A stretch of DNA of 44,155 bases from Pseudomonas sp. MIACH (lineage in GTDB: Bacteria > Pseudomonadota > Gammaproteobacteria > Pseudomonadales > Pseudomonadaceae). Below the pieces are notes generated by a model. That model had not been told where the DNA came from. It saw nothing but the letters and a program-made list of their open reading frames with translations, and searched no databases. Both the position numbers and the translations under genes were made by a program. The stretch covers positions 1 through 44,155 of the forward strand of contig NZ_LHVO01000041.1 of NCBI RefSeq assembly GCF_001269925.1. The letters are read 5' to 3'. Positions 16,071-26,034 of the stretch are shown here, in pieces. Position 1 is the first letter of the stretch; each line of letters opens with the position of its first letter.

Positions 16071-17489
16071 TCAAGGCATGACGGGCGGTAAATACTTCAA
16101 CGTCGTCCCCAACGCCCACAGCAGGAACAACACCAGCGGCGTGTGCACCAGCAGCTGCACAAACGAAAACCCGATCAAATCCCGCGCCTTCAACCCCAAC
16201 ACGCCCAGCAACGGCAGCATATAGAACGGGTTGATCAGGTTCGGCAGCGCCTCGGCCGCGTTGTAGATCTGCACCGCCCAGCCCAGGTGGTATTGCAGGT
16301 CATTGGCCACTTGCATCACATAAGGCGCTTCGATAATCCACTTGCCGCCGCCCGACGGGATAAAGAAGCCCAGCACCGCCGAGTACACACCCATCAGCAG
16401 TGCATACGTGTCGTGGGAGGCGATGGACGTAAAGAAGGTCGAGATATGGTGCGCCAGGGTCTGGCCGTCGCCGCCCTTGACCACGGTCATCAGTGCCGCA
16501 ATCGAGCCGTAAAGCGGGAACTGGATCAGCACGCCGGTGGTGGTCGGCACTGCACGGGCCACCGCATCGAGGAAGCTGCGCGGGCGCCAGTGCAGCAGGG
16601 CGCCGACCATGATGAACAGGAAGTTGTAGGTGTTCAGTCCCGAAATCGCGCTGATCGCCGGCTTGGTCGAGAACTCATGGAACAACCAGCCCGCCGCCAG
16701 CAATGCCAGCAGAATGGTCAGCAACGGGCTGTGTTCCAGCCATTCGCCGGGGCGGCTCGGTGCTTGCAGCTTGGGCAGGTTGAAGGCCGGGTCGACGCCA
16801 CAGGCCTTGGCGTCACGGGCGCTGTTGGGGCCGGGCGCGGTGGCGTAGGCGATGATCAGAGACACCACGATCAGCGCCAGCAACAGCACGCCGGATTGCC
16901 ACAGGAAGATGGTGTCGGTAAACGGGATCACCCCGGTGATCGACAGGATCGACGGCGGCAAGCTGGCTGGGTTGGCCTGCAATTGTGCGGCTGATGACGA
17001 CAACCCCAGCGCCCACACCGCGCCCAGTCCCAGGTAGGCCGCCGCACCCGCAGCACGGTAGTCCATGCGCAAATCCGTACGACGGGCCAGCGCACGCACC
17101 AGCAAGCCGCCGAACACCAGGGACAAGCCCCAGTTGAGCAATGACGCCAACATGGAGATCAATGCGACCCACGCCACGGCGGAGCGGCCGTTCTTCGGGA
17201 TACGCGCCAGGCGGTCGATCAGCTTGACCGCCGGCGGCGAGCTGGCGACCACATAACCACCGATCACCACAAAGGCCATCTGCATGGTGAACGGGATCAG
17301 GCTCCAGAAACCGTCGCCAAATGCCTTGGCGGATTCGGTCGGCGCGGCGCCCATGCCCAGGGTCGCCACGGCGACGATGATCACGGCGAGGGCGGCGAAC
17401 ACCCAGGAGTCGGGGAACCAACGCTCGGCAAAGTTCGAGCAGCGCAGGGCAAATCGGGCATAGCGGCTTTCTTCGATAGCATCGGCCAC
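16071..17489 (-). CDS. atoE: short-chain fatty acid transporter, AtoE family
   Basis: A 472-residue inner-membrane protein with about 10-12 hydrophobic segments, matching the AtoE family (N terminus FAERWFPDSWVFA, then GFWSLIPFTMQMAFVVIGGYVVA and the FFIPSGGGKWIIEAPY segment in the last third). Members take up short-chain fatty acids such as acetoacetate or butyrate. The start is GTG at 17489 with AGAGGAAAG upstream. No ato catabolic genes lie nearby, so the substrate is inferred from the family only. It is divergent from an MFS transporter gene. Confidence 0.88.
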   Translation of the reverse strand: MADAIEESRYARFALRCSNFAERWFPDSWVFAALAVIIVAVATLGMGAAPTESAKAFGDGFWSLIPFTMQMAFVVIGGYVVASSPPAVKLIDRLARIPKNGRSAVAWVALISMLASLLNWGLSLVFGGLLVRALARRTDLRMDYRAAGAAAYLGLGAVWALGLSSSAAQLQANPASLPPSILSITGVIPFTDTIFLWQSGVLLLALIVVSLIIAYATAPGPNSARDAKACGVDPAFNLPKLQAPSRPGEWLEHSPLLTILLALLAAGWLFHEFSTKPAISAISGLNTYNFLFIMVGALLHWRPRSFLDAVARAVPTTTGVLIQFPLYGSIAALMTVVKGGDGQTLAHHISTFFTSIASHDTYALLMGVYSAVLGFFIPSGGGKWIIEAPYVMQVANDLQYHLGWAVQIYNAAEALPNLINPFYMLPLLGVLGLKARDLIGFSFVQLLVHTPLVLFLLWALGTTLKYLPPVMP

Positions 17490-17674
17490 GAGTCTTTCCT
17501 CTTGTATTTATTATGGTGTCGGCAATTTTCCGGCATGTTCCGCTACGGCCATTGATATGGGAATGCAGTTATCTTCATCGATCCATGAGGAAAACAAATA
17601 TATCTGCCGCGATTGCCATCAACCGGCTCAGCTCATAACCTGCATGCCATTTTGTTTGTCTGCCGAGCCTCAAC
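17490..17674. other. divergent promoter region atoE / MFS gene
   Basis: A 185-bp gap, AT-richer than its surroundings, must hold both promoters. I could not pick out a convincing hexamer pair or operator. Confidence 0.5.
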
Positions 17675-18964
17675 ATGACTGCCACCTCTGTTCCACAGGC
17701 GCAGCGTTTTTCCCGTTCCGACTATAAAACCCTGGGTCTGGCCGCCTTGGGCGGAGCCTTGGAAATCTACGACTTCATTATCTTCGTGTTCTTCGCGCTG
17801 ACCCTCAGCCAACTGTTCTTCCCGCCGGAAATGCCCGAGTGGCTGCGCCTGCTGCAAAGCTTCGGCATCTTCGTCACCGGTTACCTCGCGCGCCCGCTGG
17901 GCGGCATCCTCATGGCGCACTTCGCCGATCACCTGGGGCGCAAGCGCGTGTTCAGCCTGAGCATCCTGATGATGGCCTTACCCTGCCTGCTGATCGGGAT
18001 CATGCCCACCTACGCACAGATCGGTTATTTCGCACCGCTGATCCTGCTGGCGCTGCGCGTGCTGCAAGGTGCGGCGGTGGGCGGTGAAGTGCCCAGCGCC
18101 TGGACCTTCGTCGCCGAACACGCGCCACGCAATCACCGTGGCTACGCCTTGGGCTTCCTGCAAGCGGGCCTGACCTTCGGCTACCTGCTCGGTGCCCTCA
18201 CCGCCACGCTGCTGGCGCAAGTCTTCACCCCGGCCGAAATCCTCGACTACGCCTGGCGCTTGCCCTTCCTGCTCGGCGGTGTGTTCGGCGTGATCGGTGT
18301 GTGGCTGCGGCGCTGGCTCAGCGAGACCCCGGTATTCCTCGAAATGCAGGCCCGACGCCAGGCCGCCGCCGAGATGCCGCTGCGCACCGTACTGCGTGAC
18401 CATCGCGCCGTGCTGCTGCCGGCGATGATCCTCACCTGCGTGCTCACCTCCGCCGTGGTGGTGCTGGTGGTCATCACCCCGACCATGATGCAGAAAACCT
18501 TCGGCATGAGCCCCAGCCACACCTTTGCCTTGAGCGCCCTGGGCATCGTCTTCCTGAATATCGGCTGCGTCCTCGCCGGCCTGCTGGTGGACCGCATCGG
18601 CGCCTGGCGCGCGGTGCTGGTCTATAGCCTGCTGCTGCCGGTGGGTATTTTCCTGCTGTACGCCAGCCTGATCAGCGGCGGCATCTGGCTCGGCGCGGCG
18701 TATGCGGTGGCGGGCTTGAGTTGCGGGGTGGTGGGCGCGGTGCCGTCGGTGATGGTCGGCCTGTTTCCGGCGCAGGTGCGGGTGTCGGGCATTTCCTTCA
18801 CCTACAACATCGCCTATGCACTGTGGGCAAGTACCACGCCGCTGATGCTGATCGCGCTGATGCCGACCAGCCCCTGGATTTGCGTGGGCTATTGCGTGGT
18901 AATGGGCGCGGTGGGGGTGGCGAGTGTGGCGCTGTTTGGTAAGCGCCACACCTTGGCCGCCTGA
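17675..18964 (+). CDS. MFS transporter, metabolite:proton symporter type
   Basis: A 429-residue major facilitator protein with 12 predicted membrane segments. The loop 2-3 motif is HFADHLGRKRVF (about residues 88-99), and the segments RPLGG and RVLQGAAVGGEVPSAWTFVAEHAP are typical of the MHS group (ProP, KgtP, citrate and shikimate symporters). It probably imports an organic acid or a zwitterionic compound with protons. It ends 3 bp from the convergent gntP-like gene. Confidence 0.88.
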   Translation: MTATSVPQAQRFSRSDYKTLGLAALGGALEIYDFIIFVFFALTLSQLFFPPEMPEWLRLLQSFGIFVTGYLARPLGGILMAHFADHLGRKRVFSLSILMMALPCLLIGIMPTYAQIGYFAPLILLALRVLQGAAVGGEVPSAWTFVAEHAPRNHRGYALGFLQAGLTFGYLLGALTATLLAQVFTPAEILDYAWRLPFLLGGVFGVIGVWLRRWLSETPVFLEMQARRQAAAEMPLRTVLRDHRAVLLPAMILTCVLTSAVVVLVVITPTMMQKTFGMSPSHTFALSALGIVFLNIGCVLAGLLVDRIGAWRAVLVYSLLLPVGIFLLYASLISGGIWLGAAYAVAGLSCGVVGAVPSVMVGLFPAQVRVSGISFTYNIAYALWASTTPLMLIALMPTSPWICVGYCVVMGAVGVASVALFGKRHTLAA

Positions 18965-18967
18965 AGA

Positions 18968-20338
18968 TCAGGTCAAGAAGTGCCACAGCACCAGCGTACC
19001 GACCAACCCGACCACCGAAACAATCGTCTGCAACACCGACCACACCCAAATCGTCTGCTTCAGCTGCAAGCCAAAGTACTCGCGCACCATCCAGAACCCC
19101 GCATCATTGACGTGGCAGAAGAACACCGAGCCGGCGCCGATCGCCAGCGCCACCAGTGAGCTTTGCGTCGCCGCCAACCCGGCCATCATGGGCGCGAGGA
19201 TGCCGGCGGTCGTGGTGGTGGCGACCGTGGCCGAGCCCGTGGCTTGGCGCAGCGCCACGGCGATCAACCAGGCCAGCAGCAGGTACGGCATGTGCGCGCC
19301 TTCGGCGACTTTGCTGATGGTCTGGCTGACGCCAGCGTCGAGCAGGGTTTGCTTGAGGCCGCCGCCGGCGCCGATGGTCAGCAGCAACACGGCGATGGGC
19401 GCGAGGGCCTTGCGCAGGGTGTTGCCGACTTCGGCGCGTGGCATGCCGGCGGCCCAGCCCAGGCAGATCACGGCGGCGATCACCGCCAGGCCCAGGGCGA
19501 TCAGCGGTTCGCCGAGGAATCTCAGGGTCAGGCCCACGCTGCTTTCCGCTGGCAGCGCGACTTTGGCCAAGGTGCTGCCGAGCATCAGAATCACCGGCAA
19601 CAGAATGATCAGCAATGACACGCCAAAGCTCGGCTGGCGCGGGGCCTTGGGCGGGGCGCTGAACAGCGCGCCGATGTCGGCCGGCTCATCCACATGCAGG
19701 CGCTTGGACAGCCAGTTGCCATAGAGCGGCCCGGCGAGTATCACCGCCGGCACCGCCAGGCAAAAGCCCAGCAACATGGTCAGGCCCAGGTCGGCGTGCA
19801 ACGCGCCCACCGCAATCAGCGGCCCTGGGTGCGGTGGCATCAAGGCGTGCAAGGTGGTCATGCCCGCCAGCGCCGGGATGGCGATTTTCAACAGCGGCTG
19901 GTTCGAACGTTTGGCCATCACAAAGATGATCGGCACCATCATCACCAGGCCCACTTCGAAGAACAGCGGCAGGCCGATCACCATCGCCACCAGCGCCATC
20001 ACCCATGGCAACGACTTGCCCTTGCCCAGCCCGAGCAGGGTGGTGGCGATGCGGTCGGCCGCGCCGGATTCCGCCATCAGCGCACCCAGCATCGAGCCCA
20101 GGGCAATGATGATCCCGGCTTCACCGAGGATCGCCCCGGCGCCCTTGCTGAAGGCCTTGGCCACCTCTTCCGCTGGCAGCCCGGCGCCGACCCCGGCGAT
20201 AAAGGTGCCGATCAGGATCGACAGGAATGGCGGCAACTTGGTCGCGCTGATCAGCACAATGATGCTGGCGATGGCCAGCAGTACGCAGAGCATGAGGCGG
20301 GTGTCGTGAACCATCCACGCGGCAGTCGATAACGCCAA
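18968..20338 (-). CDS. gntP: GntP-family gluconate-type permease
   Basis: A 456-residue inner-membrane transporter of the GntP family. It shows family blocks LPPFLSILIGTFIAGVGAG, GSMLGALMAESGAADRIA, MPPHPGPLIAVGAL and RQATGSATVATTTTAG. Members import gluconate or related sugar acids with protons. The start decides the length: TTG at 20338 has a strong AAGGAG seven bases upstream, and the protein then has the usual family size; the 40 upstream in-frame codons overlap the czcC control region and are unlikely. No gluconate kinase is nearby. Confidence 0.88.
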   Translation of the reverse strand: MALSTAAWMVHDTRLMLCVLLAIASIIVLISATKLPPFLSILIGTFIAGVGAGLPAEEVAKAFSKGAGAILGEAGIIIALGSMLGALMAESGAADRIATTLLGLGKGKSLPWVMALVAMVIGLPLFFEVGLVMMVPIIFVMAKRSNQPLLKIAIPALAGMTTLHALMPPHPGPLIAVGALHADLGLTMLLGFCLAVPAVILAGPLYGNWLSKRLHVDEPADIGALFSAPPKAPRQPSFGVSLLIILLPVILMLGSTLAKVALPAESSVGLTLRFLGEPLIALGLAVIAAVICLGWAAGMPRAEVGNTLRKALAPIAVLLLTIGAGGGLKQTLLDAGVSQTISKVAEGAHMPYLLLAWLIAVALRQATGSATVATTTTAGILAPMMAGLAATQSSLVALAIGAGSVFFCHVNDAGFWMVREYFGLQLKQTIWVWSVLQTIVSVVGLVGTLVLWHFLT

Positions 20339-20431
20339 GGCGGGACTCCTTATCGAACAGGTTGGGGAAATTGTTTCTTTTTGTTTCCTAGCCCAAAAGC
20401 ATACCTGATAACGCCCGCCGCAGAGCCATTG

Positions 20432-20447
20432 CTGTCGGATTTGTAAT
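20432..20447 (+). promoter_or_regulatory. CzcR/CopR-type response regulator box upstream of czcC
   Basis: CTGTCG-GATTT-GTAAT resembles the CTGACA-N5-GTAAT site I recall for the related P. aeruginosa regulator CopR (two mismatches in the left half, right half perfect). It ends 34 nt before the hexamer TACATT, the same spacing as at two other sites in this window. It is the likely binding site for the regulator encoded at 27391-28065. Confidence 0.68.
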
Positions 20448-20480
20448 CTTTGCTCCACCGCTCTGATAAGTCGCGAACGC

Positions 20481-20486
20481 TACATT
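20481..20486 (+). promoter_or_regulatory. predicted -10 of czcCBA
   Basis: TACATT lies 38 bp before the czcC ATG and 34 nt after the regulator box. No -35 consensus precedes it, as expected for an activator-dependent promoter. The predicted transcript starts near 20493. Confidence 0.5.
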
Positions 20487-20523
20487 CTCCCGGCTTTTAC
20501 TTTATGGGCGTGGAACTCTCGTT

Positions 20524-21744
20524 ATGGCAATTTCCGTTAGAACGCTGCTGGGGGTGACGCTGTTGTGGAGCGCCGCCAGCGTTGCCCAGGTGCAAACCCT
20601 TACCCTCGACGCTGCCCTGCAAACTGCCTTCGCCCACAATCCCGACCTGGCGGCGGCGCAATGGGAAATCGAGATCGCCGAGGGCGGTCGGCAGCAGGCC
20701 GGGCTGATCCCCAATCCGGTGGCGTCCTGGGATGCCGAAGACACACGTCGCGATACGCGCACCACCACCCTCAAGCTAAGCCAGACCCTGGAACTGGGTG
20801 GCAAGCGTGGAGCCCGCATTGACGTGGCGACGCGGGCCCAGGACGCCGCGGCACTGACCCTGGAACAGCGCCGCAACACGTTGCGCGCCGAGGTGATCGA
20901 CGGCTACTACGGTGCCCTGCGCGCCCAGGAACGTCTCGACCTGGCCCAGCGCTCCCTGGCCTTGGCCGAGCGCGGGCTGGTGGTCGCCAACGGTCGTGTC
21001 ACTGCCGGCAAATCCTCACCAGTGGAAGCCACGCGGGCCCAGGTGCAGCTCTCGGAGATCCGCCTCGAATTCAACCGCGCGCAAATGGGCCTCACCGACG
21101 CCTATCGCCGCCTGGCCGCCAGTACCGGCAGCGCGGCGACCGACTTCCAGGCCGTCGCCACGCCAAGCCACTCCACACCGCCGTTGCCGTCCGCCACGCA
21201 ACTGTTGGCGCGCCTTGAACAGACCGTCGAACTGCGCCTGGCCGAACTGCAGATCGCGCAGAACGAAGCCAGCGTGGGCCTGGAAAAAGCCCAGCGTATT
21301 CCCGACCTGGATGTGTCGATTGGCAGTCAGTACGACGCCAGTGTGCGCGAGCGGGTGAACCTGGTCGGCGTATCGATGCCGATTCCGTTGTTCAACCGCA
21401 ACCAGGGCAACGTACTTGCCGCCACGCGCCGTGCCGATCAGGCCCGCGACCAGCGCAACGCTGCCGAATTGCGCCTGCGTACCGAAACGCGCCAGGCCCT
21501 GGACCTGTGGCAAACCGCGAATACCGAAGTGCGCGCATTCAACCAGCAGATCCTGCCCGCCGCCCAAAGCGCGGTGGACAGCGCCACTCGCGGCTTCGAG
21601 ATGGGCAAGTTCAACTTCCTCGACGTGCTCGACGCCCAGCGCACCCTGATCGCGGCGCGCACCCAATACCTCGCAGCCACCGCCCAGGCCACCGACGCCT
21701 GGCTGCGCATCGAACGGATTTACGGCGACCTCGCCCGATTTTGA
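20524..21744 (+). CDS. czcC: CzcC, outer-membrane channel of metal RND efflux pump
   Basis: A 406-residue TolC/OMF-family protein with an N-terminal signal peptide (cleavage near AAS-VAQ, about residue 20), two related helical repeats and the typical GLIPNP..SW and GMSMPIPLFNRNQGN-like blocks (here GVSMPIPLFNRNQGN near residue 281). It forms the exit duct of the CzcCBA pump for divalent cations. It is first in the operon, followed by czcB after 18 bp. Confidence 0.92.
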   Translation: MAISVRTLLGVTLLWSAASVAQVQTLTLDAALQTAFAHNPDLAAAQWEIEIAEGGRQQAGLIPNPVASWDAEDTRRDTRTTTLKLSQTLELGGKRGARIDVATRAQDAAALTLEQRRNTLRAEVIDGYYGALRAQERLDLAQRSLALAERGLVVANGRVTAGKSSPVEATRAQVQLSEIRLEFNRAQMGLTDAYRRLAASTGSAATDFQAVATPSHSTPPLPSATQLLARLEQTVELRLAELQIAQNEASVGLEKAQRIPDLDVSIGSQYDASVRERVNLVGVSMPIPLFNRNQGNVLAATRRADQARDQRNAAELRLRTETRQALDLWQTANTEVRAFNQQILPAAQSAVDSATRGFEMGKFNFLDVLDAQRTLIAARTQYLAATAQATDAWLRIERIYGDLARF

Positions 21745-21762
21745 TTTTTTCTGGAGTGCCTT

Positions 21763-22869
21763 ATGAACAAACGACACGGCGTGGCGCTTGCCGTCGCCTT
21801 GGGCCTGATGCTGTCCGGCGTGGCCAACGCCGAGGAAGAAGAAGGCACGCTCGAGCTGACTGAACAACAAATCCAGGCCGCCGGCATCGAACTCGCCGAG
21901 GCTCAACCCCGGTCGATCAGTACATTGCTGACGCTGCCGGGGGAGGTGCGTTTCGACGAAGACCGCACCTCGCATATCGTCCCGCGCGCGGCCGGTGTGG
22001 TGGAGTCGGTGAAGGTCAATCTTGGCCAGGCCGTGAAGAAGGGCGAACTGCTCGCCGTGATCGCCAGCCAGCAGATTTCTGACCAGCGCAGTGAGCTGGC
22101 GGCCAGCGAGCGTCGGGTTGAACTGGCGCGTATCACCTTCCAGCGTGAACGCCAGTTGTGGCAGGACAAGATCTCCGCCGAACAGGATTACCTGCTGGCG
22201 CGCCAAACCCTGCAAGAAGCCGAAATCGCGCTGAACAATGCCCGCCAAAAGATGACAGCTATCAGTGGCAACACCGTGCTGGTCGGCGGCAATCGTTACG
22301 AACTGCGAGCGCCGTTTGCCGGCGTGGTGGTGGAAAAACACCTCGGTGTCGGCGAGGTAGTGAGCGAGACCAGCAATGCTTTCACGCTTTCTGACCTGTC
22401 ACAGGTGTGGGTCACCTTCGGCGTATTCCCCAAGGATTTGAACAAGGTCCGCCTCGGCAAACCGGTGAAAGTCAGCTCCACGGAAATGGGCACCGACGTG
22501 CAGGGCACCGTGGCCTATGTTGGCAATTTGCTCGGCGAGCAAACGCGCACCGCCACCGTACGCGTGACCGTGCCCAACCCTGACGACGCCTGGCGCCCTG
22601 GGCTGTTTGTCACCGTGCAACTGGCCACCGACACCTACCAGGCCAAGGTCACCGTGCCGCACACGGCGATCCAGACCGTCGAGGAAAAACCGTCGGTATT
22701 CGTACGCACCCCAGACGGTTTTATCACCCGCCATCTCGAACTGGGCGCCAGTGAAAACGGCTACGTCGAAGTGCGCCAAGGCCTGGAGGCCGGTGCCCAG
22801 GTGGCCACCACCGGCAGCTTCATCCTCAAGTCCGAGTTGGGCAAGGGCTCGGCCGAGCACGCCCATTGA
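21763..22869 (+). CDS. czcB: CzcB, periplasmic adaptor of metal RND efflux pump
   Basis: A 368-residue membrane-fusion protein with a signal peptide (about residues 1-23, ending VANA), a biotinyl-lipoyl-like hairpin (residues about 65-175) and a beta-barrel domain. The C terminus is HAH, a possible weak metal contact, and an acidic EEEEG run starts the mature protein. It links CzcC to CzcA and may deliver periplasmic metal. GGAG precedes the ATG; czcA follows after 18 bp. Confidence 0.92.
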   Translation: MNKRHGVALAVALGLMLSGVANAEEEEGTLELTEQQIQAAGIELAEAQPRSISTLLTLPGEVRFDEDRTSHIVPRAAGVVESVKVNLGQAVKKGELLAVIASQQISDQRSELAASERRVELARITFQRERQLWQDKISAEQDYLLARQTLQEAEIALNNARQKMTAISGNTVLVGGNRYELRAPFAGVVVEKHLGVGEVVSETSNAFTLSDLSQVWVTFGVFPKDLNKVRLGKPVKVSSTEMGTDVQGTVAYVGNLLGEQTRTATVRVTVPNPDDAWRPGLFVTVQLATDTYQAKVTVPHTAIQTVEEKPSVFVRTPDGFITRHLELGASENGYVEVRQGLEAGAQVATTGSFILKSELGKGSAEHAH

Positions 22870-22887
22870 TCCTGCGAGTGATTTCTC

Positions 22888-25800
22888 ATGTTTGAGCGCC
22901 TTATCCAATTCGCCATTGAGCAGCGCATCATCGTGCTGCTGGCGGTGCTGTTGATGGCCGGTGTCGGCATTGCCAGCTATCAGAAACTGCCCATCGACGC
23001 GGTGCCCGACATCACCAATGTGCAGGTGCAGATCAACTCGGCGGCGGCCGGTTTTTCGCCGCTGGAAACCGAGCAGCGCATCACCTTTCCCATCGAAACC
23101 GCGATGGCCGGCTTGCCCGGCCTGCAGCAGACCCGCTCACTGTCGCGCTCCGGCTTGTCCCAGGTGACGGTGATCTTCAAGGACGGCACCGACCTGTTCT
23201 TCGCCCGCCAGTTGGTCAACGAGCGCCTGCAGGTGGCCCGCGAGCAATTGCCGACGGGGATCGAAACCGCGATGGGGCCGATTTCCACCGGCCTCGGGGA
23301 AATTTTCCTGTGGACCGTGGAGGCCGAAGAGGGCGCACGCAAGGACGACGGAACGCCCTACACGCCGACCGACCTGCGGGTGATCCAGGACTGGATCATC
23401 AAGCCGCAACTGCGCAACGTGCCCGGTGTGGCCGAGATCAACACCATCGGCGGCTTCGCCAAGGAATACCAGATCGCCCCCGACCCCAAACGCTTGGCGG
23501 CCTACAACCTGACCTTGAACGATCTGGTCACGGCGCTGGAGCGCAACAACGCCAACGTCGGCGCCGGGTACATCGAGCGCAGCGGCGAGCAATTATTGAT
23601 CCGCGCGCCGGGCCAGGTGGCGTCCATCGACGACATCGCCAATATCGTCATCACCACGTCCGACGGCACGCCGATCCGCGTGCGCAATGTCGCCCAGGTC
23701 GAGATCGGCCGAGAGTTGCGGACCGGCGCCGCCACGGAAAACGGCCGCGAAGTGGTGCTGGGTACGGTGTTTATGTTGATCGGAGAAAACAGCCGCACCG
23801 TGTCCCAGGCGGTGGCTTCCCGGCTTGAGCAAATCAACCGCTCGCTGCCCGAAGGCGTGGTGGCGGTTACCGTCTACGACCGCACCAACCTCGTCGAAAA
23901 AGCCATTGCCACCGTGAAGAAAAACCTCTTCGAAGGTGCGCTGCTGGTGGTCGCGGTGTTGTTCCTGTTCCTCGGCAATATCCGCGCGGCGCTGATCACC
24001 GCGATGGTGATTCCCCTGGCGATGTTGTTCACCTTTACCGGCATGTTCACCAACAAAGTCAGCGCCAACCTGATGAGCCTCGGCGCGCTGGACTTTGGCA
24101 TTATCGTCGACGGCGCGGTGGTGATCGTCGAGAACGCTATCCGCCGCCTGGCCCATGCGCAGCAGCGCTATGGTCGCTTGCTGACCCGCAGCGAGCGCCT
24201 GCACGAGGTGTTCGCGGCGGCCAAGGAAGCGCGGCGTGCACTGATCTTCGGGCAGTTGATCATCATGGTCGTGTACCTGCCGATCTTCGCCCTCACCGGT
24301 GTAGCCGGGAAGATGTTCCACCCCATGGCCTTTACCGTGGTGATCGCGCTGCTGGGGGCGATGATTCTGTCGGTGACCTTCGTGCCGGCGGCGATTGCGC
24401 TGTTCGTCACCGGCAAGGTCAAGGAAGAAGAAAACCTGGTGATGCGCACCGCGCGCCGAGCCTACGCGCCGGTGCTGGATTGGGTGATGACCCGCCGGCC
24501 GCTGGTGTTCGGTCTGGCCGTGCTGACCATTGTCGCCTCGGGCGTGGTGGCCAGCCGCATGGGCAGTGAGTTTATCCCCAGCCTCAGCGAGGGCGACTTC
24601 GCCCAACAGGCCCTGCGCGTGCCCGGCACCAGCCTGACGCAATCGGTGCAGATGCAGCAGCAACTGGAAAAAACCTTGATGGCCCAGGTGCCGGAAATCG
24701 AGCGGGTATTTGCACGTACCGGCACGGCGGAAATCGCCTCCGACCCGATGCCGCCGAATATTTCCGACAGCTACGTGATGCTCAAACCGAAGGCGCAATG
24801 GCCGGATCCGAACAAATCCCGCGACACCCTGATCGCCGATATCCAGCGCGCCAGTGCGATTGTGCCGGGCAGTGCGTACGAGTTGTCGCAACCGATCCAG
24901 CTGCGTTTCAACGAGCTGATTTCCGGGGTGCGCAGTGATGTGGCGGTGAAGGTATTTGGTGACGACATGGCGGTGCTCAACACCACCGCCGCAGAAATTG
25001 CCGAGACCCTGCAAGGCCTCGATGGCGCTTCGGAAGTCAAGGTCGAACAGACGTCCGGCCTGCCGGTGCTGACCATCAATATCGACCGTGACAAGGCCGC
25101 GCGCTTTGGCCTGAATGTCGGCGATGTGCAGGACACCATTGCCGTCGCCGTCGGTGGGCGCCAGGCCGGTACGCTGTATGAAGGTGACCGCCGTTTCGAC
25201 ATGGTCGTGCGCTTGTCCGACGCGCTGCGTACTGACATCGACGGCTTGTCGCGGCTGTTGATTCCGGTGCCGGCGCTGGCCGGGAATGCGGCGGGGCAGT
25301 TGGGGTTTATTGCCTTGTCCCAGGTCGCCAGCCTGGACCTGGTGCTCGGTCCGAACCAGATCAGCCGCGAGAACGGCAAGCGCCTGGTGATCGTCAGTGC
25401 CAACGTGCGCGGGCGGGATATTGGTTCGTTCGTGGAAGAGGCCGAGGCTGCGCTCACGGCGCAAGTGAAAGTGCCAGCGGGTTACTGGACCACGTGGGGC
25501 GGCCAGTTCGAACAACTGAAGGAAGCCTCCGAGCGTTTGCAAATCGTGGTGCCGGTGGCCTTGCTGCTGGTGTTCGGGTTGTTGTTCATGATGTTCAACA
25601 ACCTCAAGGACGGGCTGCTGGTGTTTACCGGGATTCCGTTCGCGTTGACGGGTGGGATCATGGCGCTGTGGCTGCGCGATATTCCGCTGTCGATCTCCGC
25701 AGGCGTAGGCTTTATCGCCTTGTCCGGCGTGGCGGTGCTCAACGGCCTGGTGATGATTGCGTTCATCCGCAACCTGCGCGAGGAAGGGCGTTCACTGTCG

Positions 25801-26034
25801 GTAGCCATCCACGAAGGCGCGCTGACCCGTTTGCGCCCGGTATTGATGACCGCACTGGTGGCCTCCCTCGGTTTTATCCCCATGGCCCTGGCCACCGGCA
25901 CCGGCGCCGAAGTGCAGCGTCCGTTGGCGACGGTGGTGATCGGCGGGATCATTTCTTCTACGTTGCTGACCTTGCTGGTGCTGCCGGCGCTGTACCAGTG
26001 GGCCCATCGCAAGGAAGAGGAAATACCAGGCTGA
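22888..26034 (+). CDS. czcA: CzcA, heavy-metal RND efflux transporter
   Basis: A 1048-residue HME-RND proton antiporter with 12 membrane segments and two large periplasmic loops. The segment DFGIIVDGAVVIVEN (about residues 402-416) is the signature of the divalent-cation (Zn/Co/Cd) subgroup rather than the Cu/Ag type. It drives export of Zn, Co or Cd from the periplasm or cytoplasm through CzcC. The last 77 bp overlap the 3' end of the convergent sensor kinase gene. Confidence 0.95.
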   Translation: MFERLIQFAIEQRIIVLLAVLLMAGVGIASYQKLPIDAVPDITNVQVQINSAAAGFSPLETEQRITFPIETAMAGLPGLQQTRSLSRSGLSQVTVIFKDGTDLFFARQLVNERLQVAREQLPTGIETAMGPISTGLGEIFLWTVEAEEGARKDDGTPYTPTDLRVIQDWIIKPQLRNVPGVAEINTIGGFAKEYQIAPDPKRLAAYNLTLNDLVTALERNNANVGAGYIERSGEQLLIRAPGQVASIDDIANIVITTSDGTPIRVRNVAQVEIGRELRTGAATENGREVVLGTVFMLIGENSRTVSQAVASRLEQINRSLPEGVVAVTVYDRTNLVEKAIATVKKNLFEGALLVVAVLFLFLGNIRAALITAMVIPLAMLFTFTGMFTNKVSANLMSLGALDFGIIVDGAVVIVENAIRRLAHAQQRYGRLLTRSERLHEVFAAAKEARRALIFGQLIIMVVYLPIFALTGVAGKMFHPMAFTVVIALLGAMILSVTFVPAAIALFVTGKVKEEENLVMRTARRAYAPVLDWVMTRRPLVFGLAVLTIVASGVVASRMGSEFIPSLSEGDFAQQALRVPGTSLTQSVQMQQQLEKTLMAQVPEIERVFARTGTAEIASDPMPPNISDSYVMLKPKAQWPDPNKSRDTLIADIQRASAIVPGSAYELSQPIQLRFNELISGVRSDVAVKVFGDDMAVLNTTAAEIAETLQGLDGASEVKVEQTSGLPVLTINIDRDKAARFGLNVGDVQDTIAVAVGGRQAGTLYEGDRRFDMVVRLSDALRTDIDGLSRLLIPVPALAGNAAGQLGFIALSQVASLDLVLGPNQISRENGKRLVIVSANVRGRDIGSFVEEAEAALTAQVKVPAGYWTTWGGQFEQLKEASERLQIVVPVALLLVFGLLFMMFNNLKDGLLVFTGIPFALTGGIMALWLRDIPLSISAGVGFIALSGVAVLNGLVMIAFIRNLREEGRSLSVAIHEGALTRLRPVLMTALVASLGFIPMALATGTGAEVQRPLATVVIGGIISSTLLTLLVLPALYQWAHRKEEEIPG

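Noticed and set aside
23593..25542. A 649-codon open frame antisense to czcA
   Set aside because: It lies wholly opposite a strongly conserved RND pump gene; its His/Gln/Arg-rich translation is typical of antisense frames in GC-rich DNA.
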